From: Salvelinus alpinus | Taxonomy: Eukaryota > Chordata > Actinopteri > Salmoniformes > Salmonidae | Direction of reading: 5' to 3' | Assembly (NCBI RefSeq): GCF_045679555.1 | Contig: NC_092100.1 | Span: 34,163,106-34,227,105 of the forward strand | Length of the DNA: 64,000 bases | Part shown: positions 32,732-46,319 of the stretch, piece after piece | Layout: every line of letters begins with the position of its first letter | How positions within the stretch are numbered: position 1 is the first letter of the stretch | Translations under genes and position numbers: made by a program | Notes under the pieces: generated by a model | Told to the model about the DNA's origin: nothing | The model's database searches: none | Seen by the model: only the letters and a program-made list of their open reading frames with translations

Positions 32732-33766
32732 GAGCATGGTGAAGTTATTAATTACACCTTGGATGGTGTATCAATACACCCAGTCACTACAAAGACACAG
32801 GCGTCCTTTCTAACTAAAATGCCCGGAGACGAAGGAAACAGTCGCAGAGTTTAATGGCTGTGATAGGAGAAAATGGGAAGATGGATCAACAACATTGTAG
32901 TTGCTCCACAATACCAACCTAAATGACATAGTGAAAAGAAGGAGGCCTCTACTTAATCAAAATATTCCAAAACACACATCCTATTTGTAATAAAGCAGTG
33001 AAGTAAAACTGCAAAAAATGTGGCTAAGAAATGTACTTTATGTCCTGAATACAGTGTTATGTTTGGGGCAAACAACATATCACTGAGTACCACTCTTCAT
33101 ATTTTAAAACATGGTGGTGGCTGCATCACGTTATGGGTATGCTTGTCACCGGCAAGGACTAGGGAGTAATTTTGGCTAAAAATAAACAGAATAGAGCTAT
33201 GCATAGGCAAAATCCTAGAGGAAAACCTGGTTCAGTCTGCTTTCCAACAGACACTGAGAGACAAATTCACCTTTCAGCAGGACAATAACCTAAAACACAA
33301 GACCAAATATACACTGGAGTTGCTTACCAAGACAACATTGAATGTTCCTGAGTGGCCCGAATTACAGTTGACTTAAATTATCTTGAACAATTGATGGCAA
33401 TACTTGAAAAAGGCTTAGCAACAATCAACAACCAAATTGACAGCTTGATGAATAATTAAAAAAATGCAAGTATTGTACAATTCAGGTGTGCAAAGCTTTT
33501 AGACTTACCCAGAAAGACTCACAGCTGTAAACGCTGCCAAATGTGATTCTAATATGTATTGACTCAGGGGCGTGAATACTTTTGTAAATTAGATATTTCT
33601 GTATTTAGTACATTTGCTAACATTTCTAAAAACATGTTTCAGTTTGTTATGATGTATTATGTGTAGATGGGTGAGCAAAAAAAAAAAAAAGTAATCAATT
33701 TTAGATTCAGGCTATAACACAAAATGTGGAATAAGTCAAGGGGTATGGATACTTTCTGAAGGCACT
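32732..33766 (+). mobile_element. Different Tc1-like element, 5'-truncated, decayed (copy E)
   Basis: It matches a recalled salmonid Tc1 whose end is GGTATGGATACTTTCTGAAG; the right end stands at 33766 next to TA. Transposase fragments are visible: HGGGCITLW near 33110, FQQDNNLKHKTKYTLELL near 33275, and VPEWPELQ at the SPDLNPIE position. All are broken by stops. It abuts copy D directly. Confidence 0.75.
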
Positions 33767-33768
33767 TA

Positions 33769-34111
33769 GTCAAATGTAGAAGTGAAACTAACAGACTTCC
33801 TTATAACCATCCCCAAACAACCCTGTCCTTTTCTGTGCTCTTGTTTATTAGTTCATTATTACGACTCAACTCCTTCATAAATACACTGAGGTATAGCAGC
33901 TGGGTAACTGTAGGACTCTAATTCCTTTATTTCATTCACAACATTCAAGAGGAACAAAATATGAATTATCTGGAGTTAGGGGAATACTACAGTTTAATTG
34001 CCCAGCTGCTTCCTCAGAATGTTCATAATTGGAGTTGAGTCGTAAAGATAGTTACACTGACAGACTATTGTATATGACTTACATGGATTTTAAGAGTAAA
34101 CTTGTAATTTA
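33769..34111. other. No gene seen
   Basis: AT-rich filler between a Tc1 relic and a SINE. Confidence 0.4.
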
Positions 34112-34305
34112 TCATTTAACTAGGCAAGTCAGCGAAGAACAAATTCACATTTATTTATTTACAATGACGGCCTATCGGGGAACAGTGGGTTAACCGCCTT
34201 GTTCTGGGACAGAACGACAGATTTTAACCTTGTCAGCTCGGGGATTCGATCCAGCAACCTTTCGGTTACTGGCCCAACACTAACCAGTAGGCTACTTGCC
34301 TCCCC
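34112..34305 (-). mobile_element. tRNA-derived SINE
   Basis: Read on the minus strand it begins GGGGAGGCAAGTAGCCTACT. It has an A-box-like TAGCCTACTGG and a B box GGATCGAATCC, the internal RNA polymerase III promoter of a tRNA-like head. It ends with GACTTGCCTAGTTAAAT, a tail like that of the RSg-1-like LINE, which would supply the enzyme for its movement. It is not a functional tRNA: no acceptor stem pairs. Confidence 0.8.
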
Positions 34306-35355
34306 AAATTGGCTTTATCTGGCACACCCTACCCAATTTTATCAGATCTTGACAAAGCACTTCCAGTTTATACATTTCTCCAAATTTGAAGAGCTTCATT
34401 ATGTCAATAGAGAACAGAAAAAAATACTATTTTAAACATGAAACAAGTACCCAAGAAAGTAGTGGTGGTGGCACAGCAAGATTGAAATGTTTGAAGTTCA
34501 AATGAGAACATCTGAAAACAAGGCCTTATTTTCCCATTTTGAAGGGAATCGCATTAATTTAACCAAAATGTCCTTTATTGAAACAGAAGATGGTACATTG
34601 TATTGTGACCTAAAATACTGACAGACATGTGACTGACTAAAAAGTACACTTCGTTCAGCCTCTGCTCCAGTGTTAATTGCACTAAAGAATCCCTGTGGGA
34701 GAGGCGAGCATAATACATTTTAAAAATCCTAAGAGGAAAACAGGATTTGAGAGAGCAGAGGACGAGTAACTTGCAGACACATTACAGTAGATGGAGAAAA
34801 CTCAAAACTAACAGAGGCAGGCAAACAACTAACAGAGTTGAAGGGTTTTGGTTAACATTTTAACACATTTTCATTCAGGAAGTGATTTAAATTTCAAATT
34901 GTGATTTAAAAAAAAAAAACATTTACAGCAAACAATTTCACTTCATCCCCTGATCGGACTACTCTTAACTCGGCATTACGAGTACAATTTGCATACACCA
35001 ACAACAATGAACCTTCAGTTCGTGGACTGTAGATTGTCAGCAAATAGTCAAAATATGATACATAGCAGGTTTACCAAACTAACACCGGATAACAAAGTCA
35101 TACAAAATATAGTTCTGAAAATATATTTAAGATTTTATCACTCAGTATAAAGGGAGGAAGTGCACCAGAGAGTTCATAAGAAAATATGATGTGGTACCCA
35201 GTCAAGTCTTGTGAAACACTTAGCTCCGATTGTGCTTTGGGACTATGATGACTATGCAGTGAAAATGACAGTTTTATCAGCATACATACATAGTAAAACA
35301 ACATGGTTAATCACCTAAATGTAGGAGTTTCAAGCTAAAAAGAACTTTATGTATA
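34306..35355. other. No gene seen
   Basis: AT-rich sequence downstream of the phosphatase gene. No ORF of note; I see no clear repeat. Confidence 0.4.
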
Positions 35356-36754
35356 CTCAGCAAAAAAAGAAACCCTTTTTCAGGACCACGTCTTTCAAAG
35401 ATAATTCGTAAAAATCCAAATTACTTCACGGATCATTGTAAAGGGTTTAAACACTGTTTCCCATGCTTGTTCAATGAACATGCACTTGTGGAATGGTCGT
35501 TAAGACACTAACAGATGGTAGGCAATTAGGGTCACAGTTATGAAAACTTAGGACACTAAAGAGGCTATTCTACTGACTCTGAAAATCACCAAAAGAAAGA
35601 TGCCCAGGGTCCCTGCTCATCTGTGTGAACGTGCCTTAGGCATACTGCAAGGAGGCATGAGGACTGCAGATGTGGCCAGGGCAATAAATTGCAATGTCCG
35701 TACTGTGAGACGCCTAAGACAGCGCTACTGGGAGACAGGATGGACAGCTGACCGTCCTCGCAGTGGCAGACCACGTGTAACACCTGCACAGGATCGGGAC
35801 ATCCGAACATCACAACTGCGGGACACGTACAGGCTAGCAACAACAACTGCCCGAGTTACACCAGGAACGCACAGGGCTCAGACTGTCCGCAATAGGCTGA
35901 GAGAGGCTGGACTGAGGGCTTGTAGGCCTGTTGTCTGGTGAGGACCTGCCTTACATCACCGGCAATAACGTCGTCTATGGGTACAAACCCACCATCGCTG
36001 GACCAGACAGGACTGGCAAATAGTGCTCTTCACTGACAAGTCGCTGTTTTGTCTCACCAGGGGTGATGGTCGGATTTGCTTTTATTGTCGAAGGAATGAG
36101 CGTTACACCGAGGCCTGTACTCTGGAGCGAGATCGATTTGGAGGTGGAGGGTCCGTCATGGTCTGGGGCGGTGTGTAACAGCATCATCGGACAGAGCTTG
36201 TCATTGCATGCAATCTCAAAGCTGTGCGTTACAGGAAAGACATCCTCCTCCCTCTTGCGGTACCCTTCCTGCAGGCTCATTCTGACATGACCCTCCAGCA
36301 TGACAATGTCACCAGCCATACTGTTCATTCTGTGAGTGATTTCCTGCAAGAAAGGAATGTCAGTCTTCTGCCATGGCCAGCGAAGAGCCCGGATCTAAAT
36401 CCCATTGAGCACGTCTGGGACCTGTTGGATCGGCGGGTGAGAGCTAGGGACATTCCCCCCCAGAAATGTCCAGGAACTTGCAGGTGCCTTGGTGGAAGAG
36501 TGGGGTAACATCTCACAGCAAGAACTGGCAAATCTGGTGCAGTCCATGAGGAGGAGATGCACTGCAGTACTTAATGCAGCTGGTGGCCACACCAGATACT
36601 GACTGTTACTTTTGATTTTGACCCCCCTTTGTTCAGTGACACACTTGTTCAGTTTGTCTCAGTTGCTGAATCTTGTTATGTTCATACAAATATTTACACG
36701 TTAACTTTACTGAAAATAAACGCAGTTGACAGTGAAGACGTTTTTTTTTCTGAG
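35356..36754 (+). mobile_element. Tc1-like DNA transposon of a third family, inactive
   Basis: Ends are CTCAGCAAAAAAAGAAACCC (after TA at 35354-35355) and, at the right, ...TTTTTTTTTCTGAG. The transposase N-terminus is open at 35600-35938 (MPRVPAHLCERALGILQGGM, two helix-turn-helix units with GRPRVTPAQDRDI between). It stops at a TGA after RPVVW. The C-terminal catalytic region reads at ~36300-36470 with SPDLNPIEHVWDLLDRRV, which keeps the DDE glutamate. The middle is frameshifted. It lies ~200 bases downstream of the phosphatase stop codon, probably in its 3' UTR or flank. Confidence 0.88.
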
Positions 36755-36964
36755 TTTATTTAACCATCTGAAAAACACTAATACAATGCCACTCAGTTCT
36801 CTGCGAGCAGTATTTGAGCATTAGGCCTAAGTACGCAGCAAATGTTTCACCGTAGGGTAAATTAAACAACTGTCAAGAAATGTGTGTGTGTTATGTGACC
36901 AAGCCTGAGTTGAAGTAGACCATCTTTACTGTAAAAATACTATGTTTGTGTGTCCCCATCTGCA

Positions 36965-39900
36965 TTACCTGTGTTGTCTGACCAGGTCAGAGTTCAGATA
37001 AACCACAGTAGCTGTGATATCGTCTCTGTACATGCGTGCCAGGTCCTCAGGCAGAGCCAACATAGATGCCAGTTTCTCCTGGCAGAGCTCTCCATACTGC
37101 CCGGTGCCCAGGGCATGTCTGATGAGGTGTGTGGTAGCATTGGGGTCCAGGGTGGGCATGGCAAGGGCACGGCGTTTCCACAGCAGCTCTTGCATCTGGC
37201 CCAGGTTCAACTGTCTCTCAGTGGGGGAGACTGGAGCCTAGAGGGATGACAGTTTACTACATTAGAACTGATAATTGGATATATGCACCTGGACAAAAAA
37301 CACCTGTAAGAAGTTCCTCCCTACAGCCCTCACACACCCTCTCATCCTTACCTGTAGATGAATCCCACTCAGGTGTTCGCCCACCAGCCGAACCGCCTCC
37401 TCAGAGCTCATCTCGTCCCACAGCCCGTCAGAGCCCAGGATCAGGAAGCGGTCCTGCGGTCGGAGGCTGTGATAGGTCAGCTGCGGCGCCACGTCCAGGT
37501 AGGGCGGGCTCAGGTAGTTGGGCGGCGTGTACTGGTAGAGGTTAAGGAAGTCCAGTTCTATTCCAGACTCCAGGCTTTCTAGAACACTCTGCTGCAGCTC
37601 AAGGCTCCACTTGAACCTTACGTCTCCAAACGAACGCAGAGGCATCAGGATCTAAAGATCATGAAATGGAGAATTAGTCACACAGAATACATGCAGAGGT
37701 AATTATACTGTATGACTGTCACCAGTGACCACCGTTTCTCTCTCCAGCTCAGCCTGGTCTTTCTTATGATATACAAATAAATATACAGTATTTGATCGAA
37801 CAACTATTATGTGATAGTGGTGGTGTGTTCTGACCCCCAGCAGCCTGTTGTCAGTGACCACCGTGTCCCTCTCCGAGGGGGGGTGCTGGGCTCGAAGCCT
37901 CTCCAGCTCAGCCTCGTTTTGTGCGTTGTGGTCCTGGGACAGGGGTAAGGCGCTCCACGACCCGTCCTCCTCCTGCACCCCCAGCACTGCACGGCAGTCA
38001 CCTAAGTTTACATCAGACAATAGAACAGAACTTCATTTTCATCTGTGTTCAAGGAAGAGAATAATAGTATAGTATTTTAATGTCCATTTGTTGCGAACAG
38101 GGAGTACTTTAAGAGTGTCATTATCACAGAGTCCTAATATTGAGTTGCACTCCCTTTTGCCCTCAGAACAGCCAGAATTCGTCGGGGCATGGACTCTACT
38201 CTATAAGCTGTCAAAAGCGTTCCACAGGGATGCTGGCCCATGTTGACTCCAATGCTTCCCACAGTTTTGTCAAGTTGGCTGTATGTCCTTTGGGTGGTGG
38301 ACCATTCTTGCTCAACAGTTTCCCGTGTGTATTGTGAAAAACCCAGCAGAGTTGCAGATCTCGACACCCTCAAACCGGTGCGCCAGGCACCTACTAGCAT
38401 ACCCTGTTCAAAAGCACAAATCTTTACTCTTGCCCATTCACCCTCAATAATACACACACACAATCCATGTCTCTAGGCTTAAAAATCCTTCTTTAACCTG
38501 TCTCCTCCCCCTCATCTACACTAACTGACATCAATAAGGGATCATAGCTTTCACCTGGTCAGTCCATGTCATGGAAAGAGGTGTTCTTAAATATTTTTTA
38601 CACTCAGCGTATATCCCACCCTACCTGCATTCGCCACATGGATCCCCTCAGTGCCCACGTGGGCAACACAGGCTGTGGAGCCAGCAAACGCCACCTAGTT
38701 GGATGTGTTAAACACAACAGAGAAAGTCAGGGGAGAATTGCCACAATAAGTTAAAGACCCAGGCTGATTTAGGTGAGAAAATCTGAAATTCCTGATTAAT
38801 CTGGAATGAGGTGGATGGCACACACTCACACCTGTATGGCAGTACTCCTTATCAGGTCGCTAGAGTGTGGGACCTGGGCCTCCAGAGAGATGTCTGTGTC
38901 CAGACGCTTAAAGGCATAATACAGAGCATCAGGAGGACTGGGAGGGAGGCAAGGAGGATAGAGGGTTGGAGAGATGTATAAGAACCAGAAGACAAAAACA
39001 GTTGGTTAACAATACTAATCAGAGAGATGGAGTCAGGCCCACACCTCATGCCATGCTCATTGTCTCACAACGTACACACACAGCCCCACCTCATTCCGTC
39101 GCCGTGCTCCTCGCTGTCCAGAAGCTCCTGCCAGAAGACCCGGAGGTGTTCTACGTAGAGCGAGGCTGACTCTCTGTAGTTGTAGTCTCCGTGGTTTTTG
39201 TACCACTGTAGGATGGGAGGGACAGGCCTGCTCTGCTCCATGCAGTGTTCCAGCTCCTCCAGTCCTTTCTGGGACATCATGGCCACCGCCACGTAATACA
39301 GCAGACGCTCACTGACCGCCTGGGCACACGCCCAGCCACCATGACCATCAAATACCCCGAACAGCATGCCCTTAGTCTGGGGAACAGAGATTGTCAAACA
39401 TCCTGGATAACATTCCATTAGTCTGGGGGAGAGAGAGAGGGAGGAGCATGTGAGGCATTCTCCTGCTTGTTTGTAACTAGCAACACACACACACCTGTAG
39501 GCAGGTGGCGGCGCTGCGGCGGTCCTCGTTGGGGGTGTTAGCTGCCAGCTGGTTGCTTTCAAACTTCCTCACAGCACTGAGACCCCGGCCATCAAACTCA
39601 GGGATGCTCACAGCCTGGGTTAGAGAGAACAATAGGGTGTATTTAAATAACTGGAGAAGAAATGCTGCCTAAAACATGTTGGTTAGGGGTGAGCCATGCA
39701 CCCTGATGCAGACAGGGCGTGAATGCAGACCATATACAAAAATCACTAGAATTACTAGACTGTACTAGATAACTAGATCAACAACCTTCATTAGACAGAA
39801 AGGCATTCTCCTGCTTGATGGCTAATACCAAGGGTTTTCGGTCCTGGGAAAGCACAGCCAAATGCAATTACACCTGATTCAACTACCCAAGGGCATTGAT

Positions 39901-41176
39901 GATTGGTTAAAACAGGTGCAATATTGTTGGGGTGGAATGAAAATGTGCATCCTGAAGTGCATCCTGCTTTATATGATTACCTAGTGATTATTATAATAAG
40001 TGCTACCTGCTCGTTGGCTCGCAGGATGCTGCTGATCTGGACACGGCTCAGCTGAAAGTCCAGGTCCTGACGGGTGGAGAGGAAGCGCATGGTGGCCCCA
40101 GACCTACACCTAGCACCAGACACAGAGCAGCCCCAGGAGAGGCGTGCTCGCTGGGTCAGACTGGGCCACTGAGAGGGGGAGGGGCAGGAGGGTATGGAGG
40201 AGTAGTGGGCATTATGGCCGAGAGAGAAAGACAGGAGAAGGAATGGATAGATATAATGACAGGCCAACATTTACATAGATAGTGCAAGTGTTCGCTCCCT
40301 CCAAGGGCTGCAATCCAACCTGTGTGATTCTCTGTTGCACTTCGTGCAAGTCATCCATTAATGTTATTTAGTCTACTTGCTGAGTGCAAACACCTGGTTT
40401 CCCAGACAATTGCCCTAAACCAGTCACTGATTGAAAGCTTTGGTGTTTCTGATCTCTCAGACAGCACCTACCTGGGGAGAGAGAGGGCTGAGGGTGCTGC
40501 TTGCAGCTCGCACAAGGATGCGGCCACACACATGGCTAGACATCCGAAGGCTTGAGGATGAGAGGCTCTGCTGTGCCTCAGACCTAGAAAACAGCGGATA
40601 ATAAATAAAATGTCTGCAATTATCACCTGCACACCTGACTAGGCTTATCAGATTTGGGAGTGGAAATAACTAACTACTGTAACGTTTGTCGTTCAAGTAG
40701 AGCGCGGACACAAGATGCAAGCACTAACGTTATAGTACATGTTTGGTGCAGCTAGCGCTAAGTTGGCTATATATGTAGATTTATTGTGGAAACAAATTCA
40801 GGTAACGTTAACTAGCTAGCTAAAATATAAACAGAATACAGTAACGTAACCTGCTAACGCTAGCCTACATCAGATCGTGCTCATTAGTGCACACACTGTA
40901 GCAAAGTTATGCAACGTAGCTAGCTAACGTTACTTACAGCGTTTAGGTTAACTTTAACAGTTAACGCTACGGTGTGCATTGATGAATACGACCAAACATA
41001 GACTGTCGGTGTTAGCTAGCCACCACTGATGTACGCAGAAAAGCTAGCGAAGTTGTCCACCGAATGCTTTGCAGGCGATATCGTGGAGCGATACTTAGAT
41101 AGCGATATTTATCGGACGTATAATAATGAATCACGTACCTAGTAGCTAACGACTGAAGACGTGTGAATAAAACCAT
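36965..41176 (-). CDS. pdp2: Pyruvate dehydrogenase phosphatase catalytic subunit, PDP2-like, ten exons, 544 aa
   Basis: Exons (minus strand): 41176-41139, 40583-40472, 40168-40007, 39614-39495, 39376-39090, 38937-38832, 38694-38625, 38001-37835, 37651-37352, 37237-36965; GT/AG and phase agree at every junction (1635 nt). The enzyme is a PPM/PP2C metal-dependent phosphatase that removes phosphate from pyruvate dehydrogenase E1-alpha in the mitochondrial matrix and so reactivates the complex. The first ~75 residues are Arg/Ser-rich without acids at the start, as in a matrix presequence. Core motifs are FDGHGG (153-158), [10 protein letters not shown] (~299), GSDGLWD (~427-433) and MYRDDIT (~523-529). 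Wording such as [20 protein letters not shown] and [10 protein letters not shown] is closer to PDP2 than PDP1. An in-frame Met also lies in exon 2, 25 residues in. Length fits the family (~530). Confidence 0.92.
38128..38612. mobile_element. Non-autonomous DNA element (MITE-like) in pdp2 intron 7
   Basis: Matches a recalled ~560-bp salmonid element around GAGTTGCACTCCCTTTTGCC and CCATGTTGACTCCAATGCTT. Its right end is TTTTTTACACTCAGCGTATA, 13 bases from the splice donor of exon 7. The left terminal repeat is missing or decayed. No ORF of its own. Confidence 0.6.
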
Positions 41177-41224
41177 TCTCAGGTCGACTGCTGCGGTGTG
41201 TGCCAGCTGCCCAAAAGAACAAGC

Positions 41225-41705
41225 CAGGTAAACTACTGCTTGCCTGTCATCGACACCTTCTTCTTTGAGATTGGGTTGGGTCCAATTTTAAAGGTGCATA
41301 CACTGCCAACTACTGTACTGGAGTGTGAGGTCAGTCACGTCATACCTACATTGAATTCTTTTCAGTCCTGTTCCTCTAAGAAAGTGAAATAGAGCCACTT
41401 CTAAATCATACAGTTCACAAAATATCAACACATGTTCCACCATTTCCTCCACTGAACACTCATCACACAGACCTGTTTCATGTCTCTCTATCATCCACAA
41501 TGTGGCATTCAAACCTGTATGCCCATACCTTGGTCTGCTCCACACAACATCCTCTCTCCTACATCCCATACTCCCCACCTCTTCCTTAACTGACCGGTGC
41601 ACATGATAAAATTGCCTACCCTTACTACTAGAATCCCATTAACTTTACCAAAGAACAAGCCCCTTTGCCCGGATCAAGGACTTGACTTCCCTACGGCCTA
41701 ACAGG
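41225..41705 (-). mobile_element. LINE 3' fragment with C-terminal zinc region
   Basis: On the minus strand 41602-41288 reads RPRYGHTGLNATLWMIERHE then GLCDECSVEEMVEHVLIFCE, the Cx2C...HxxxxC zinc region found after RNase H or reverse transcriptase in some fish LINEs. It is likely the same family as the ORF1-bearing remnant at 53.8-55.3 kb. It begins only ~50 bases upstream of the pdp2 start codon and so covers the promoter-proximal side. Confidence 0.6.
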
Positions 41706-41719
41706 ACCTGAATATCTCA

Positions 41720-42030
41720 AATCAAATCAAATTGTATTTGTCACAAGCGCCGAATACAACAGGTGTAGGTAGACCTTACCGTGAAATGCTTATTTACAAG
41801 CCCTTAACCAACAATGCAGTTCAAGAAATAGAGTTAAGAAAATATTTACTAAATAAAAAAAATCTAAAAGTAACACAATAAAGTTACATAACAATAACAA
41901 GGCTATATACAGGGGGTACCGGTACCGAGTCAATGTGCGGGGGTACAGGTTACAGGTCGGGATCATTTGTAATGTGACTATGCATAGATAATAATAAACA
42001 GCGAGTAGCAGAGGTGTAAATAGTCCGGGT
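41720..42030 (-). mobile_element. 5'-truncated LINE 3' end
   Basis: CAAATCAAATCAAATTGTAT at the left is the antisense of the TTTGATTTGATTTG tail. GCGCCGAATACAACAGGTGT and GGCTATATACAGGGGGTACC match a very common salmonid LINE 3' UTR. No coding part remains. The 58283-61849 LINE has the same kind of tail. Confidence 0.8.
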
Positions 42031-42196
42031 GGCCAAAATGTCATATGCATGTCAGGATTAATTAACAATAATAATTAAAATAGTGAATCATAACTTTAGT
42101 TTTCAGCACGGCCATAGCAGAGAAGCTACTTTCACACAGATAGGTAGTGCTGAACGGTAGCATGATTCTGATTTCATGACAGGCGAGAACAGGATA

Positions 42197-42390
42197 CTAT
42201 CCCATTACGCTGCACCAGAACTTTGGCGGTGTGATTTCCGGGAAGTGCATGCTCAGTCCGTGATCAAATGACAGCTCCACCATCAGATCCTCTTTGTTGC
42301 TTGGCAATGTGACGCTTCCCATCTCCACTCGAAAGGGGTCCCGTATCCAGTCGTCTTGTCTCCTGTTCTCCTCCGGGAAGTAGTCGCACC
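42197..42390 (-). pseudogene. hAT-transposase-like C-terminal exon fragment
   Basis: After an AG acceptor at 42391-42392 one frame reads DDWIRDPFRVE, then KEDLMVELSFDHGLSMHF, then KFWCSVMG and a stop. This resembles the C-terminus of hAT-derived FAM200/ZBED5/GTF2IRD2-like proteins (WIRNPF...EEL.EL..D..LK..F...FW). The upstream exons are not visible in the window, so it may be a transposon relic or the end of a domesticated gene. Confidence 0.45.
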
Positions 42391-42979
42391 CTGCAACCCC
42401 ACAAATGGCTTGTGAGTGAGGTAATAAATACTAGTCATAACATGACAACAAGCATTTTTCAATCACAATTCTAAACATACCGTGTAAAAATAAATGTCAT
42501 ACAGTATGAAGGATGAACATAGAAGTACATTAGATGTGCACCTAACCAAGTCTAAGCATATTTAATATCATCATGGAGTTAACTGGAATTGGAGTTGAAT
42601 GTTTCTGATGACACACACTTTAATATTTATGGCCCTTATTCTGTCACTTTAAAGTAAATGGTGAAGATGTGTCATCATGTAAACACAGTATTGTCAGCAA
42701 TAACACACTTTTTTGACTACATAACACTTTATTTATGATACATAATCTCCCTAACAAGGCATATATATGTGACAATGACCCATTAAGTTGCATGTAGACA
42801 GAATATATTAGGGAAAAAAATATGTTTTTTAAAATTACATTTGTTTTGAATATATAAACAATCCTTCTAACTAACCAATATTCTCTGAAATGTCTATATA
42901 TTTTAGTTTATACTTAATTATTTGTATAATGTTCCACACATTCAAAGCATTTGTGGTTTTACTTTCTCTCCTTATACAG
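42391..42979. other. No gene seen
   Basis: AT-rich sequence between two coding relics. Confidence 0.35.
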
Positions 42980-43441
42980 ACAATCCAATGGTACTTTCAA
43001 GCAACTACAAAAAGCTGCGGTCACGGGACAAAGATTTACATCCTAAATTATTACTCAGCCCAAGTCATTCTAAATGGAGAAAGACGTTTAGTGCGCATGC
43101 AAAGTCTTCCCAAGGTACTAATCAAATCTGTTAGTGGAGTTTTAAAGGATTAACTATTGATAACATTTTTGGGCTTAGTGACAAGCATGTGAAATTATTT
43201 ATTTCAGGTGAACTTTGGTAACTTCAATGCTGTCATGAGTTTCTTGAATGTGGACCAGAACCAATGGAAGTTCATTGTGAGTAAAATCCTTTTTCCAAAA
43301 TTGATTCAGGTACATTTTTGGTAAGAGTTATTAGGGTTGTGATATGTGTTATTTAATAGTAAAATAATTTAAGGGATCAATACATTTCTATATTGCTTCC
43401 CCAGTATCTGTATGAACCATCAGGCCAAGTGCTTTAGGTTG

Positions 43442-44238
43442 AACCTGCTGGATAGAAAGAGAATGAGGAATCGGAACAGGCTGCATTCGTATTCAGGTCT
43501 TAGTTATTCCATTGTACTGGATCTAATACATATTAGCATTTTACATACATTCTCTTTGCTGCTGGCTCTGTCACTTTCAGACATGCGCAGAGCAGACTGA
43601 AAGGGGGAGGGTTGCTCTTGACTTGAACCACAGGGGTTCTCTGTAAAGAGAGAGTAATCCAAAGGGCAGACACACCCCTTGACTTTCAATTGGCACCCTT
43701 AATCTGTCTGTATTCTCTCCTGATTGGTCTCCGTGGTGCTTCGCCAATGGGAACTCCGTTGCCGGCCCCATCATAAAGTTTTTACACAGTCTGGCAGTCT
43801 GACTAAAGTGCCAGAGGTATGAGGAGAGACATCCTCCTTTGTATTTATTGGAACAAATATTTCCTAACACTTTGGATTCTATTCTTGGACAGTTAGAAGA
43901 CACAATGTGTTAATGCGGGAGGAAAAAAATACATTACTGTCCATGAGTGACCTCAACATTGTGGGTCTGTGTGTGTTTGGGCCACTAAAGTGCCAACTCA
44001 ATTCTACCACTGACTAGTCTCTCATGCCCTTATGAACGGGGACACAGGGCAATAGTTCTTAATCTAAACCAGCCCATTTTTACTGGAGTACACTAACCCC
44101 TAATTGGGGCTCTTTTCTTGACACACAGTAGCAGTTTACCAGATAAGAAGTCAAGAAGATCAAAAAGTAGATTGTTGTAAGGGTTTATTAGGTCCTGTGC
44201 TGGCCCCATTGTTCTGGATTCTGAGTGGTAAAAACGTA
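43442..44238. other. Intron-like stretch; nothing recognised
   Basis: No convincing ORF. It lies between protease-like exon pieces and the Tc1 insertion. Confidence 0.35.
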
Positions 44239-45939
<1,701 letters not shown>

Positions 45940-46319
45940 TAGCTGAAAAGTGCCTCTTTGTATGTGTAAACTGTATGTGGGAATGTCTTATGTCCATCCT
46001 ACATGTAGTGTTGGTACATGGAATATTCATCAACTGCATATAACATAAATTGCTATGGTAAATAGAAGTATTATGTTCAACAACTGACATTTTCAGTTCT
46101 TATTTTGACAAAACACACTTTAAATTGGTGCTTACAATTAATTCTCTATTGTCATGGACTTGGTTGGCACTGTCATCTGTGGTCTTTGTGATATGACTTA
46201 CTTTAAGCACGTTCTGATGAAACTGTCACTTCATATTCTTTTCTTAAACGTCTTGTGGCTGCATGGGCAGTATTGAGTAGCTTGGATGAAAGGTGCACAG
46301 AGGTGCCCAGAGTAAACGG

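Noticed and set aside
34112-34305. tRNA gene
   Set aside because: The A and B boxes are present but no cloverleaf closes and a LINE-like tail follows; it is a SINE.
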